DNA from: Hyphomonadaceae bacterium
Lineage (GTDB): Bacteria; Pseudomonadota; Alphaproteobacteria; Caulobacterales; Maricaulaceae
Assembly: GCA_013001295.1 (NCBI GenBank)
Contig: JABDMW010000001.1
Span: 124,001 to 188,000 of the forward strand
Direction: 5' to 3'
DNA: 64,000 nucleotides
The notes beneath the pieces were generated by a model. The model ran no database searches and had not been told where the DNA came from. It saw only the letters and a list, made by a program, of their open reading frames with translations. The translations under genes and the position numbers were made by a program. This document shows positions 16,758 to 26,627 of this stretch, piece after piece. The stretch's first letter is position 1. Each line of letters opens with the position of its first letter.

Positions 16758-17609
16758 CTAATACCAACCAAACCGTTTAATTGATGTAATTGGGCCGGCT
16801 ATCTTCGCGATACGCCGGGCCGCTATATTTAAGGGCTCTGCTTGCACACTCATATGATGCGCATTGGCATGAAGTAGCGTTTTGGAGTTTGTCATAATTC
16901 CCACATGACCGTTCCAGAAAACCAAATCGCCACGTTTTAATCCTGACAAACGACTAACGATGTCGACCCGCTTTCCGAGTGCTGACTTCTGCATATCGGT
17001 ATCGCGCGGCGTGGCGCGGCCAACCGCGCGTAAACTTGAAAGAACCAGGCCGGAACAATCAAGACCATCTGGTCCTATGCCGCCCCAGATATATGGAAGC
17101 CCGTTATGCTGCTCGGCTATCGCGACGAAATCGCCCCCTCGAGATTTCGCGGGGATACAATGGTTTTTGTGCACATACCCGACGCCAAAAACCTCATAAT
17201 AATCTCCGACAGATGCGGTTGTGGCCAGTTGAGCATTCAAAGGGAGCAATATCCGTACCTGGCTTTTCAAGTCCGGTTTGACGAAAACAGGGGCACGCAA
17301 AGTTTTTATTCTGTGCTTAGGTTTACCGGGATTTTCCCCGAGTGCGGACAGAGGAACATAGCCGACATATCCTGATTTACCGGTCGCCGGCACTTCCTGC
17401 CCCCAAGCCCAACGCCGCTTTACAATATGCACGTTGAATTTGGATCCATATACCAATTGGGTATCCATTTGACTGCCCTTAAACGCGCGTCGGTAAAGTC
17501 CGGTAATGGGGACGCGAACGACATAAGGAGTCAGCGTTTGTTTGCTAAAATCGAGATTATCTTTAATGAGCGTTACTCTGGGGTCCGCGCGTTTGACTTT
17601 AAGCGACAC
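16758..17609 (-). CDS. NlpC/P60 family C40 cell-wall peptidase
   Basis: About 283 residues from a GTG at 17609, which overlaps the marR stop and gives the usual family N-terminus (KRADPRVTLIKDNL); the open frame runs on to 17768 but there it is only the shadow of marR. SH3-like segments (about residues 30-150) precede the NlpC/P60 domain with catalytic Cys in GPDGLDCSGLV, His in NGHVGIM and a third polar residue in HANAHHM. It should cleave the gamma-D-Glu to diamino acid bond in peptidoglycan peptides. No clear signal peptide is seen. In related genomes this gene often neighbours an M17 aminopeptidase, here found 5 kb away. Confidence 0.85.
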   Translation of the reverse strand: MSLKVKRADPRVTLIKDNLDFSKQTLTPYVVRVPITGLYRRAFKGSQMDTQLVYGSKFNVHIVKRRWAWGQEVPATGKSGYVGYVPLSALGENPGKPKHRIKTLRAPVFVKPDLKSQVRILLPLNAQLATTASVGDYYEVFGVGYVHKNHCIPAKSRGGDFVAIAEQHNGLPYIWGGIGPDGLDCSGLVLSSLRAVGRATPRDTDMQKSALGKRVDIVSRLSGLKRGDLVFWNGHVGIMTNSKTLLHANAHHMSVQAEPLNIAARRIAKIAGPITSIKRFGWY

Positions 17610-17991
17610 GGGAGGCGCTACGGGCGAGTGGTTGTAAGGTCTTGGCTTCAAACCGGACCCGCTCGGCGAAATCCGATAAATATCGTGCACCTCGCCCGGT
17701 TCTGCGCACCAAAACCGACCGGCCGTCATTCGGATCCGGGCCGCGTGTGATGAAACCATATTGCCCAAGCGTATTGAGCGCGCGTGTGATTACGGCTTTA
17801 GTGACATTGAGACGGGTCGCCAGAGAGCGCACGGTATGTGGCGCCGGTTCCAGGTAAACACAGGTCAAAAGTGCCAGTTGGCGCGTGGACAGATCAGGTT
17901 GATCTGCAAGCACAGATCCGAGATTAACGCGGTGCCAAAGTTGCAGCGCCTCGGCGCGGCTTAGCTTGTCTTTGGCATTTTGAGAACGCAT
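17599..17991 (-). CDS. MarR family winged-helix transcriptional regulator
   Basis: 130 residues. DLSTRQLALLTCVYLEPAPHTV starts the winged helix, followed by the recognition helix LNVTKAVITRALNTLGQYGF and the wing GPDPNDGRSVLVRRTGRGARY, where the DGR motif at the wing tip is the family hallmark. It is upstream of and coupled to the NlpC/P60 gene, so it may regulate that operon or the hut genes that precede it on the same strand. Its ligand is unknown. Confidence 0.88.
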   Translation of the reverse strand: MRSQNAKDKLSRAEALQLWHRVNLGSVLADQPDLSTRQLALLTCVYLEPAPHTVRSLATRLNVTKAVITRALNTLGQYGFITRGPDPNDGRSVLVRRTGRGARYLSDFAERVRFEAKTLQPLARSASRVA

Positions 17992-18067
17992 ATCACCCTT
18001 AAAAGCAAATCACTTGTCTATGATTCGCACAGGTGTGATTCACCCGTCAAGAAACAAATATTTATCC

Positions 18068-19735
18068 CTACAAAATTCCGGGTAAATTGAGCCCGTGCTC
18101 CCGCGCGCAGGCTTTGGCGACGTCATAACCGGCGTCTGCATGGCGCATGACGCCGGTAGCCGGATCATTCCACAACACACGTTCAAGCTTGCGCGCCGCC
18201 ATGTCGGATCCATCCGCACAAATAACAATGCCGGAATGTTGAGAATATCCCATCCCAACACCGCCGCCATGATGTAGGCTCACCCACGTCGCCCCTGACG
18301 CTGTGTTCAACAGTGCATTGAGCAAAGGCCAATCCGACACTGCGTCCGACCCGTCTTTCATAGCTTCAGTTTCTCTGTTCGGTGACGCCACCGAGCCTGA
18401 ATCTAAATGATCGCGGCCAATAACGACAGGCGCGGATAACTCGCCACTCGCAACCATTTCATTAAATGCCAGACCCAGTTTGTGCCGTTCGCCAAGACCA
18501 ACCCAACAAATCCGCGCCGGCAGGCCTTGGAAGTGAATGCGGTCGCGCGCCATATCGAGCCAATTGTGTAAGTGCGGATTGTCCGGGATCAGTTCTTTAA
18601 CCTTGGCGTCGGTTTTGTAAATATCTTCCGGATCGCCCGACAAAGCAACCCACCGAAACGGGCCAATCCCTTTACAAAATAGCGGCCGAATATAGGCGGG
18701 CACAAAACCGGGGAAATCGAAAGCACTTTCAAGGCCTTCATCATAGGCGACTTGGCGGATATTATTGCCATAGTCGAATGTGGGGACGCCGGCTTTTTCG
18801 AAATCGAGCATGGCCTGAACATGGATTTTCATGCTGGCGCAGGCGGCTTTTTCAACGGATTTCGGATCCTTTTCACGTCCCTCCTTCCATTGAGACATAG
18901 ACCAGCCTTGCGGGAGGTACCCGTTTACCGGATCATGGGCCGAGGTTTGGTCGGTCACCATGTCAGGACGAACGCCGCGCGCATAAATTTCTGGAAAAAT
19001 GTCCGCCGCATTGGCGAGGAGCCCAACCGACATGGCTTTTCCTTGCGCCTTTGCATCGTCAATGAAAGCCAAAGCCTCGTCCAGCGAGGTCGCTTTGGCA
19101 TCCACATACCCAGTGCGCAACCTGAAATCGATTCGCGTTTCATCACATTCCACGGCCAAGCAAGACGCGCCGGCCATGGTCGCAGCCAATGGCTGGGCGC
19201 CGCCCATACCACCCAAGCCAGCTGTAAGAATCCACCGCCCGGAAAGGTCGCCGTCATAATGTTGGCGACCGGCTTCAACGAAGGTCTCATAGGTGCCCTG
19301 CACAATGCCTTGGGTGCCAATATATATCCACGAGCCAGCTGTCATCTGGCCGTACATCATGAGACCTTTTTTATCGAGTTCGTTAAAATGATCCCAAGTT
19401 GCCCAATGGGGGACAAGGTTTGAGTTGGCAATCAGGACTCGGGGCGCTTCTGCGTGGGTTTTAAATACACCGACCGGTTTACCGGACTGCACGAGAAGCG
19501 TTTCATTTTCCTCCAAATTTTCAAGCGAATTCGTAATTTGATCAAAGGCTGCCCATGACCGTGCAGCACGTCCAATACCACCATAGACCACCAGCTCGTC
19601 AGGGTTCTCGGCTACATTGGCATCCAGATTGTTCATGATCATCCGGTATGGCGCTTCAGTTTGCCAGCTTTTGCAATTAAGCTCAGGACCAGTCGGCGCT
19701 TTTACGCTGCGACTATTCTTAAATCGATCATTCAT
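18068..19735 (-). CDS. hutU: Urocanate hydratase
   Basis: Second step of histidine degradation: urocanate to imidazolonepropionate, using tightly bound NAD+. 555 residues, full length. NAD-binding and catalytic segments are recognisable: [32 protein letters not shown], and the Cys-containing [19 protein letters not shown] near the catalytic region. It is the last gene of the aminopeptidase-hutI-hutH-hutU run and begins 2 nt after hutH, so it is very likely cotranscribed. Confidence 0.98.
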   Translation of the reverse strand: MNDRFKNSRSVKAPTGPELNCKSWQTEAPYRMIMNNLDANVAENPDELVVYGGIGRAARSWAAFDQITNSLENLEENETLLVQSGKPVGVFKTHAEAPRVLIANSNLVPHWATWDHFNELDKKGLMMYGQMTAGSWIYIGTQGIVQGTYETFVEAGRQHYDGDLSGRWILTAGLGGMGGAQPLAATMAGASCLAVECDETRIDFRLRTGYVDAKATSLDEALAFIDDAKAQGKAMSVGLLANAADIFPEIYARGVRPDMVTDQTSAHDPVNGYLPQGWSMSQWKEGREKDPKSVEKAACASMKIHVQAMLDFEKAGVPTFDYGNNIRQVAYDEGLESAFDFPGFVPAYIRPLFCKGIGPFRWVALSGDPEDIYKTDAKVKELIPDNPHLHNWLDMARDRIHFQGLPARICWVGLGERHKLGLAFNEMVASGELSAPVVIGRDHLDSGSVASPNRETEAMKDGSDAVSDWPLLNALLNTASGATWVSLHHGGGVGMGYSQHSGIVICADGSDMAARKLERVLWNDPATGVMRHADAGYDVAKACAREHGLNLPGIL

Positions 19736-19737
19736 AT

Positions 19738-21282
19738 TTAATCCTCAAACACGTTCGCGCCTACACTTTGAACGAGCGATGTTGACTTGATCATCATTGC
19801 AACCTGTTCAATATCACTTGCCATAAAACGGTCATCGCCCAAAGACGGTACCTTCGACCGTAAATGCATGATTGCAGCCTTCAAATGTGTGCTGGTTTCA
19901 ATCGGCGCCCGAAGCTCGACACCCTGTGCTGCACACAGCCATTCGATCGCAATAATATTGGTGAGATTAGCCGTCATCTCTAAGAGCCTGCGCGCGCCGT
20001 GCGCCGCCATTGAGACGTGATCTTCTTGATTGGCGCTCGTCGGCGTTGAGTCTGTGCTGCACGGATTTGCACGTTGTTTATTTTCACTCATCAAGGCCGC
20101 ACTTGTGACTTCGGCGATCATAAATCCGGAATTGACTCCCGGGTTTGGCGACAAAAATGGAGGTAATCCATAGCTGAGTGCGGGATCAACCAAAAGCGCG
20201 ATGCGGCGCTGCGCAATTGAGCCAATTTCAGCAATAGCGAGGGCCAATTGATCGGCGGCAAAGGCAACCGGCTCGGCATGGAAGTTGCCACCGGATAAAA
20301 TTTCGCCGGTTTCAATATCTACCAATGGATTATCGGTGACCGCATTGGCTTCAATTTCCAACGTTCGCGACACATGGGCAAGGATATCCAGGCAAGCGCC
20401 CATGACTTGGGGTTGGCAACGTAGACAATACGGGTCCTGAACCCGATCATCATCTTCCGCATGGCTTTCGCGCAAGGGAGAGCCATTGAGCAAACTACGT
20501 AATATATGACCGGCAGTCGTCTGGCCTTTATGGCCGCGCAATTCGTGGATAAAACTCTTGAACGGTGCGGATGACCCCATAGCCGCATCGGTACTGAGCG
20601 CACCCGTGATCAGGGCCGATTGCGCCAAGTTTTCCGTTTCGAACAGCCCGGCCAATGCGTAGGCCGTGCTGAATTGGGTTCCATTTATCAGGCCAAGTCC
20701 TTCTTTTGCGCGCAACACGATTGGTTTTAATCCTGCCTTTTTGAGTGCCTTGGCGGCGGGCATAGACTTCCCGTTACAATCGGCCTGGCCCTCTCCGATC
20801 ATAACTGCTGCCATATGGGCCAGAGGCGCCAAATCTCCACTGGCGCCCACCGACCCTTGTGCAGGGACGATTGGTATCACACCCTTCGTCAACATATTTT
20901 GCAGGAGGTCAATTAAATTCCAACGTACACCGGACGCGCCGCGCCCCAAAGAATTGATCTTGAGGGCCATCATCAAGCGGACAATTGGAATGGGCATAGC
21001 CTCGCCAACCCCGCAGCAATGGGACAGGATTAGATTGCGTTGCAATGTCTGCGTATCTTTTGGACTTATGCGAACACGCGCCAGTTTACCAAATCCCGTG
21101 TTGACGCCATAAACGGCGCTGTCGCCTGCCGCCGCTTTTTCAACGATCTGGGCTGATTTTTCACATCGTGATTTTGCTGATGGGTTTAAAGTGATCGCAA
21201 CCTTATTGCGGTAAACCGCGCGCCAGACATTGAGACCAACCTGACCGGGTCTTATAACATAATCAGATTGTTCGCTTGTCAT
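19738..21282 (-). CDS. hutH: Histidine ammonia-lyase
   Basis: First step of histidine degradation: histidine to urocanate and ammonia. 514 residues, normal. The internal Ala-Ser-Gly of [16 protein letters not shown] cyclises into the MIO electrophile. The [11 protein letters not shown] motif near residue 58 contains the catalytic Tyr, and the C-terminal region QEDHVSMA is typical. The gene is 25 nt after hutI and 2 nt before hutU. Confidence 0.98.
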   Translation of the reverse strand: MTSEQSDYVIRPGQVGLNVWRAVYRNKVAITLNPSAKSRCEKSAQIVEKAAAGDSAVYGVNTGFGKLARVRISPKDTQTLQRNLILSHCCGVGEAMPIPIVRLMMALKINSLGRGASGVRWNLIDLLQNMLTKGVIPIVPAQGSVGASGDLAPLAHMAAVMIGEGQADCNGKSMPAAKALKKAGLKPIVLRAKEGLGLINGTQFSTAYALAGLFETENLAQSALITGALSTDAAMGSSAPFKSFIHELRGHKGQTTAGHILRSLLNGSPLRESHAEDDDRVQDPYCLRCQPQVMGACLDILAHVSRTLEIEANAVTDNPLVDIETGEILSGGNFHAEPVAFAADQLALAIAEIGSIAQRRIALLVDPALSYGLPPFLSPNPGVNSGFMIAEVTSAALMSENKQRANPCSTDSTPTSANQEDHVSMAAHGARRLLEMTANLTNIIAIEWLCAAQGVELRAPIETSTHLKAAIMHLRSKVPSLGDDRFMASDIEQVAMMIKSTSLVQSVGANVFED

Positions 21283-21307
21283 ACGCTACTCATTTGTTCG
21301 TCAATTT

Positions 21308-22528
21308 TTATGCAGCGAACTTCCCATTGAATATGCGCGCTGATAACGGATTGCTGCCCATCCAATAACTTAACTCCGCCGGATGATCTATAGCCCAAAT
21401 TGCCAAGTCAGCTCGCTTTCCTACCTCAATCGAGCCAATTTGATCATCCATATGCAATGCTTTTGCGCCGTTAAGGGTCATGCCTAATAGCGCTTCTTCC
21501 GGCGTCAACCCAAATAAGGTGCAGGCCATGTTCAATATCAACAAGGGAGACGTGATGGGTGAACTGCCTGGATTGCAATCTGTTGCCAAAGCCAAGGGCA
21601 CGTTTTTGTCCCGAAGCAATTGTATCGGCGGCAATTTCGTTTCCTTTAAAAAATAAAAAGCACCCGGTAACAGCACCGCGACAGTGCCAGATTTTGCAAT
21701 CGCATCAACACCGTCATTCGACAGAAATTCCAAATGATCGACCGATATCGCCCCATACCGTGCCGCAAGTTGCGATCCACCCTGATCCGAGAGTTGTTCG
21801 GCATGAAGTTTGACCGGGAGCCCATGTGCTTTTGCTGCTACAAGGACACGTTCAATTTGATCCGTGCTAAACGCAATATTTTCGCAAAACCCGTCAACAG
21901 CTTCCATAAGCTGAGCTTTGGCAATTGCAGGAATCATTTCATTGCACACGAGGTCGATATAAGCGTTGCCGTCGTCTTTGTATTCCGGCGGTAGGGCATG
22001 AGCGCCCAGAAACGTTCTCAAAATACGAACATCGTCACCGGAAAGCGCGGTTGCGGCCTCTAACATTTTTGTCTCATTTTCGAGATCGAGACCGTATCCG
22101 GATTTAATTTCAACCGTGGTGACGCCTTCAGTTTTTAGGGCTGCAAGTCTATTGCGGGCATCGCGAATAAGATCATCTTTGCTGGCCGCACGTGTGGAAG
22201 TGACCGTGGATACAATGCCGCCGCCAGCGCGAGCGATCTCTTCATAACTTGCACCCTTTAACCGCATTTCAAATTCACTGGCGCGATTTCCGGCGAATAC
22301 CAAGTGGGTGTGACAATCGATCAATCCGGGTGTCATCCAGGCACCGGCACAATCATGGGTGATCTGCGCTTCAAATGCCGATGCATCAGCGGCTGGCCCG
22401 GCCCAGCCGATTAAACCGTTCTTAACAACGAGTGTAGCGTTTTCGACGATACCGTAAGCAATCTTGGATTTTGGGTCCATTGTCGCGAGATTGACGTTAG
22501 TAAACAGTATGTCCGCTAGTTGGCCCAT
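21308..22528 (-). CDS. hutI: Imidazolonepropionase
   Basis: Third step of histidine degradation: opens the imidazolone ring to N-formimino-L-glutamate. 406 residues of the amidohydrolase superfamily. The metal-binding HTHLVFAGNR motif, the VEIKSGYGLDLENE substrate loop, KLHAEQLSD and ALATDCNPGSSP are all present. It follows the M17 aminopeptidase after 2 nt. No hutG, hutF or hutC is visible nearby, so the fate of formiminoglutamate and the regulator are not encoded in this window. Confidence 0.98.
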   Translation of the reverse strand: MGQLADILFTNVNLATMDPKSKIAYGIVENATLVVKNGLIGWAGPAADASAFEAQITHDCAGAWMTPGLIDCHTHLVFAGNRASEFEMRLKGASYEEIARAGGGIVSTVTSTRAASKDDLIRDARNRLAALKTEGVTTVEIKSGYGLDLENETKMLEAATALSGDDVRILRTFLGAHALPPEYKDDGNAYIDLVCNEMIPAIAKAQLMEAVDGFCENIAFSTDQIERVLVAAKAHGLPVKLHAEQLSDQGGSQLAARYGAISVDHLEFLSNDGVDAIAKSGTVAVLLPGAFYFLKETKLPPIQLLRDKNVPLALATDCNPGSSPITSPLLILNMACTLFGLTPEEALLGMTLNGAKALHMDDQIGSIEVGKRADLAIWAIDHPAELSYWMGSNPLSARIFNGKFAA

Positions 22529-22530
22529 AT

Positions 22531-23937
22531 CTAGCGCGCTTTAAGGCCGCCGTTTTTCAGCCAATGGTAGATTGCGCGAACCGACATGATTTCACCGCCT
22601 TTGGGTTTTGACGGCGAGTTGGTTGGATTCCAACCATATACATCAAAATGCATCCATGGCGTATCCCCGACAAATTTTTGCAAGAACAAAGCAGCCGTAA
22701 CCGCACCGGCAAAACTGCCGCCGGCGTTTTTCATGTCCGCGATCGGCGAGGACAATAAACTTAAATAAGGCTTCCACAGTGGCATATGCCAAAAGGGATC
22801 GACCTGGTCCGTTCCAGATTGCAATAAATTGCTAACGGGCTCATCACGATTCGAGAAAAAAGGTGGGAGGGTTGGTCCAAGCGCTACCCGCGCCGCGCCG
22901 GTCAGGGTTGCGAAATCAATAATTAAGTCTGGATTTGCTTCAGCGGCTTTCGTTAATGCATCGCCCAGAACCAGCCGCCCCTCTGCATCCGTATTGTCTA
23001 CTTCAATACTTAGTCCCTCGCGAGAACTAAGAACATCGCTGGGTCTGAACGCATTTGCTGAAATCGCGTTCTCAGCAATGGCGAGGTACATAGTGAGGTT
23101 AATCGGCAAATTCGCCGCCATGATCATTTCGCCGAGCGCCAAGACATGAGCGGCACCGCCCATATCCTTTTTCATGATGCGCATACCGGCTGCGCTTTTA
23201 ATATCGAGCCCGCCACTATCAAAAGTTATTCCCTTTCCCACAAGTGTAAGTTTGGGATTGTCCTGATTCCCCCATTTCAATTCTACAAGCCGGGGTGGTT
23301 CGGCTGCCGCCCGTCCAACAGCATGAATCATGGGATAATTATGCTGAAGCAATTCGTCACCAACAATGCTGTTCAATGTCGCCCCAAACCGATCCGCAAC
23401 GTCTTGTGCTGATTGTTGAAGCGCCACCGGGCCCATATCATTCGGCGGTGTGTTGATTAAGCTTCGCCCACGGTGCAATGCTGTCACAATATTTGTGCTT
23501 TCTTGTGTAACGGCTTCGTTTGAACAAATCAGAACCGGCGGTACTGGTTGATCCTTTATATATTTGTCAAATTTATAGACGCCGAGGCCCCAGAATATCG
23601 CAATCAATTCTTCGGTCCACGTGTCAGGTTTGCTCACAATCTCGTAATAACCAGACTTTAATATTGAAGCCAGTGATCCGATCAGAATGGGGCTGTTTGT
23701 ATATGAATATTCGCTTTTACCAGCCCCAAACAAAATTGTTGAGATTTTGCCGTCTTCTGCGGGCAGGATCAGTGTTTGCCCGGCTTCCGCTAAAAATTTT
23801 TGCGCGTTGATGAAATTTATCTGAGGTTCTGTCAATCCTCCAAGATCATCAACAAAACTATCGGGTCGGCAAATCCGTATGGAATTGACCGCTTCGTCGG
23901 TCGGAACGGCTTTTTTTTCGATAAAAAATGTCGACAT
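22531..23937 (-). CDS. M17 leucyl aminopeptidase family protein
   Basis: About 468 residues from ATG 23937, supported by an AGAGGG ribosome-binding site (a GTG two codons earlier is less likely). The C-terminal catalytic domain has GKGITFDSGGLDIK (Lys and Asp ligands), the MKKDMGGAAHVL segment, and the M17 signature NTDAEGRLVLGDAL. The N-terminal domain is shorter and less conserved. It cleaves N-terminal residues from peptides with two metal ions. It heads the hut operon: hutI starts only 2 nt after its stop. Coupling peptide hydrolysis to histidine use is an inference from this gene order. Confidence 0.93.
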   Translation of the reverse strand: MSTFFIEKKAVPTDEAVNSIRICRPDSFVDDLGGLTEPQINFINAQKFLAEAGQTLILPAEDGKISTILFGAGKSEYSYTNSPILIGSLASILKSGYYEIVSKPDTWTEELIAIFWGLGVYKFDKYIKDQPVPPVLICSNEAVTQESTNIVTALHRGRSLINTPPNDMGPVALQQSAQDVADRFGATLNSIVGDELLQHNYPMIHAVGRAAAEPPRLVELKWGNQDNPKLTLVGKGITFDSGGLDIKSAAGMRIMKKDMGGAAHVLALGEMIMAANLPINLTMYLAIAENAISANAFRPSDVLSSREGLSIEVDNTDAEGRLVLGDALTKAAEANPDLIIDFATLTGAARVALGPTLPPFFSNRDEPVSNLLQSGTDQVDPFWHMPLWKPYLSLLSSPIADMKNAGGSFAGAVTAALFLQKFVGDTPWMHFDVYGWNPTNSPSKPKGGEIMSVRAIYHWLKNGGLKAR

Positions 23938-23976
23938 GACCACCCTCTGTCCAAACTTTAATTCAAATTAACTGTG

Positions 23977-23998
23977 TTCGTTTACTTTTGTTAACGAA
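23977..23998. promoter_or_regulatory. Operator-like inverted repeat between the M17/hut operon and tadD
   Basis: TTCGTTTAC (23977-23985) and GTTAACGAA (23990-23998) form a 9-bp inverted repeat with one mismatch and a 4-bp spacer. It lies 40-60 bp upstream of the aminopeptidase ATG and about 80 bp upstream of tadD on the other strand, so a bound regulator could affect either. The regulator is not identified. Confidence 0.35.
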
Positions 23999-24077
23999 TT
24001 CTTGACCCAAGGCAACAAGACTCGACGAAATATCGCTCGCGACATCGAGGATTCGTTAGTTTTGGAGACCAGCCCTT

Positions 24078-25574
24078 ATGCGCATTAATAGCCACAATAA
24101 ACTGTTTTTTAGCGTCGCCTTGGCACCAATGGCCTTGTTGGTCAGTGGATGTAGTCTCGCGAGCCTTCCCAAAAACTATTCGTCCATGGAAAAACAAACG
24201 ATCGAAGAGCTATCCGGGTCGAACTATACGCCCCGCTCTGATGAGGAGCGCGAAGCAATCGCGACGCAGGACATGTTTGCACAAACTGCATTTTGGTCGC
24301 GGGAATACGACCTTAACCCCGCTGATCTAGAAGCCGCGATAAATTTGGCGGCCAACTTGCGTAAAATGGGCAACCCTTCAAAATCTATCGAAGTCGCACA
24401 GCATACACGGGCTCTTTATCCCCGAGACGTCGACTTAATGACAGAATTAAGTGCATCTCTGATCGCAAACAACGAAACCAATAAAGCCGTTAAACTTATT
24501 GACGCAGCGCTTTACCAACGACCTCGCAGCGCTCGGTTATGGTCGCTCAAAGGTGCAGCTATGGATCAATTAGAGCGGTTTGGTGAAGCGCGGCAATATT
24601 ATACTAAGGCCTTGGGTTTTGCCCCCAATGATCCCAGCATTCTTGCAAATGTCGGCCTTAGCTACGCGCTCGAAGGCGACCCGAAAACCGCGGAAATTTG
24701 GCTCCAACGAGCCGCGAGCCTCCCGGGCGCAAACCCAAATGTTCGGCAAAACTTAGCATTGGTTTTGGGGTTACAGGGCAAACTGGACGAAGCAGAGAAA
24801 TGGGCGAAACAGGATTTGGACCAAGCCGGCGCGCAAAAAAACCTTGCTTACATCCGTTCACTTCGTGGCACATCGACTCCCCCGACTGTAAATTCAATAC
24901 CAAAAATACAAGTTACGCCAGCGCGGTCGAACAAACCTGCAGCTGCAAATGCGCCGCGGAATGATGGCGGAACCACAACCAATTCTCAAAAACAATATAG
25001 ATCCAGTACGACACCGTCGAAAATGGCCGGTCGCCCTATACCCGCCCAACCGAGACCAACACCGACCATAACAAAACCCGCAAAGCCTGTAAATTTCGGG
25101 ACAAAAATAACGGTCGCCGGCGATCCTTCTAAAATGCAGGGTGGCCCACAAACGGTTAGCGAGGCTGCGCTCGAAGTCTTGCGACAGCGCAACACTGCGT
25201 TGCGCGATATGCCATCCTCGCCTCGCCCCGTTTTACAAGCGCCGACATCTACTCCTCAAGCCCCGAATACTGTGTTGAATAAAATATCGCAAAATAACGC
25301 GCCCAAAGTTGCGATCGCGCGACAACAGCAAGCGCAGTTGGCACAGCGCGCCACATACGCAGCGCAACAAGGGCATCAGCAACAACCCTACGGGCCGCCA
25401 CCACCGCATGTAAACCAGAACGGGCATCCGGCACATGGGCAAATGATGGTGAATGGACGTCCCGCACCGATGCCGCCAGCCTATAATATGGCCATGCAAC
25501 AACAGCAGCCACATGTTGTGCGCCCGCCCTACTACCCGGACCCCAGAGCGCCGGCAAGGACGCGGCGGCGGTAA
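24078..25574 (+). CDS. tadD: TadD-like TPR lipoprotein of the pilus locus
   Basis: 498 residues. A lipoprotein signal with lipobox LVSGC near residue 25 is followed by about five TPR units (roughly residues 75-255; for example PRSARLWSLKGAAMDQLERF and NVGLSYALEGDPKTA). The last 240 residues are low-complexity, rich in Pro, Gln, Asn and Ala, with a His/Gln/Pro-rich end. TadD proteins are outer-membrane pilotins that help assembly of the Tad secretin. It converges on tadC across a shared terminator. The long disordered tail is larger than in typical TadD. Confidence 0.82.
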   Translation: MRINSHNKLFFSVALAPMALLVSGCSLASLPKNYSSMEKQTIEELSGSNYTPRSDEEREAIATQDMFAQTAFWSREYDLNPADLEAAINLAANLRKMGNPSKSIEVAQHTRALYPRDVDLMTELSASLIANNETNKAVKLIDAALYQRPRSARLWSLKGAAMDQLERFGEARQYYTKALGFAPNDPSILANVGLSYALEGDPKTAEIWLQRAASLPGANPNVRQNLALVLGLQGKLDEAEKWAKQDLDQAGAQKNLAYIRSLRGTSTPPTVNSIPKIQVTPARSNKPAAANAPRNDGGTTTNSQKQYRSSTTPSKMAGRPIPAQPRPTPTITKPAKPVNFGTKITVAGDPSKMQGGPQTVSEAALEVLRQRNTALRDMPSSPRPVLQAPTSTPQAPNTVLNKISQNNAPKVAIARQQQAQLAQRATYAAQQGHQQQPYGPPPPHVNQNGHPAHGQMMVNGRPAPMPPAYNMAMQQQQPHVVRPPYYPDPRAPARTRRR

Positions 25575-25600
25575 ATAAGGTTAAATGTTCAGGCAATAAA

Positions 25601-25630
25601 AAACCCCGGCCTTACCACCGGGGTTTATTT
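25601..25630. terminator. Bidirectional terminator between tadD and tadC
   Basis: AAACCCCGG (25601-25609) and CCGGGGTTT (25618-25626) form a 9-bp stem with an 8-nt loop, flanked by an A-run on the left and TTTATTTT on the right. It serves tadD on the plus strand and tadC on the minus strand, whose stops lie about 25 nt away on either side. Confidence 0.9.
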
Positions 25631-25654
25631 TGTGGTTGGATGTTCCTGATAAAT

Positions 25655-26617
25655 CTAGCCCAGGTTTTGCTGTATCCGCATTGCTGCAGGCGTCAGGATA
25701 ACAATAAATAGAACCGGCAGGAAGAAAACGATCATTGGAACGGTCAATTTTGCCGGCAAGGCTGCCGCTTTTTTCTCGGCGGCCATTACCCGCATTTGTC
25801 TATTTTCATCAGCCATCGTCCGTAGTGTATCTCCAAGCGGTGTACCATAGCGCTCTGCTTGAATAAGCGCCGTTGAAACGGCCTTGATCCCTGCATGGTT
25901 ATTTCGTCTTCCCAGATTTTCATAGGCCTGGCGCCGACTTTGTAGATAGGACAATTCTGCGGTTGTGTATGAAAATTCCTCGGCGAGTTCAATGGAAGCC
26001 CCAGCCATCTCTCTGGCAACTTTACCAAACGCCATTTCAATGGACATGCCGGATTCAACGCAAATTAAGAGAAGATCAAGGGCGTCAGGAAAAACCGGAG
26101 CGATAGATGTCATGCGTTTGCTTGCCGCGTTTTTTAAATACGTTCCGGGTGCATAATAACCCACCAGAACCAATGCTACGGCCGCCAACCAGGACTGGCT
26201 AACCGTCCACTCCAATGGGTTTAAAATTACGAAATATAGTATCCCGAATACAAAAAGGATAATCGGCATTGCGAGCCTGAAGAAATAAAACGTATAAATT
26301 GGTCTTTGTCCACGAAGCCCGGCTTGGGATAACTTGTCCTTCAAATCAGACGCAGCAAGAATTTTCTCCAGTGATAGATTGTCAACAATTTGCTTGATAA
26401 ATCCTTTGGATTCAGTCCTTAGCCCACTGGCCTTGTTCAAATCTTCGATACGGGAGCGACGCATGGAGTCGCGCTCATCGGAAACAGCACTCATACGTTT
26501 CTTCAATTTGTCGCCCTGCAGCATAGGCGCGAAAATCGTGTATAATGTGCCAGCGGATGCTGCACATACGATCAATGTAAGAACCGTTCGAAACATAGCT
26601 AAGGATTCTGGATTCAT
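25655..26617 (-). CDS. tadC: Tad pilus inner-membrane platform protein TadC
   Basis: 320 residues. A T2SSF domain lies in the middle (FPDALDLLLICVESGMSIEMAF, then LQSRRQAYENLGRRNNHAGIKA and ERYGTPLGDTLRTMADENRQMR), flanked by membrane segments near the N-terminus, around residues 110-155, and at the very C-terminus. With TadB it forms the inner-membrane platform on which the TadA ATPase acts. It is the last gene of the minus-strand pilus run, 10 nt after tadB. Confidence 0.95.
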   Translation of the reverse strand: MNPESLAMFRTVLTLIVCAASAGTLYTIFAPMLQGDKLKKRMSAVSDERDSMRRSRIEDLNKASGLRTESKGFIKQIVDNLSLEKILAASDLKDKLSQAGLRGQRPIYTFYFFRLAMPIILFVFGILYFVILNPLEWTVSQSWLAAVALVLVGYYAPGTYLKNAASKRMTSIAPVFPDALDLLLICVESGMSIEMAFGKVAREMAGASIELAEEFSYTTAELSYLQSRRQAYENLGRRNNHAGIKAVSTALIQAERYGTPLGDTLRTMADENRQMRVMAAEKKAAALPAKLTVPMIVFFLPVLFIVILTPAAMRIQQNLG

Positions 26618-26627
26618 AACACCGTCC

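Noticed and set aside
16758-17768. Longer NlpC/P60 start at 17768
   Set aside because: The extra N-terminal part lies within marR in another frame and resembles no family sequence.
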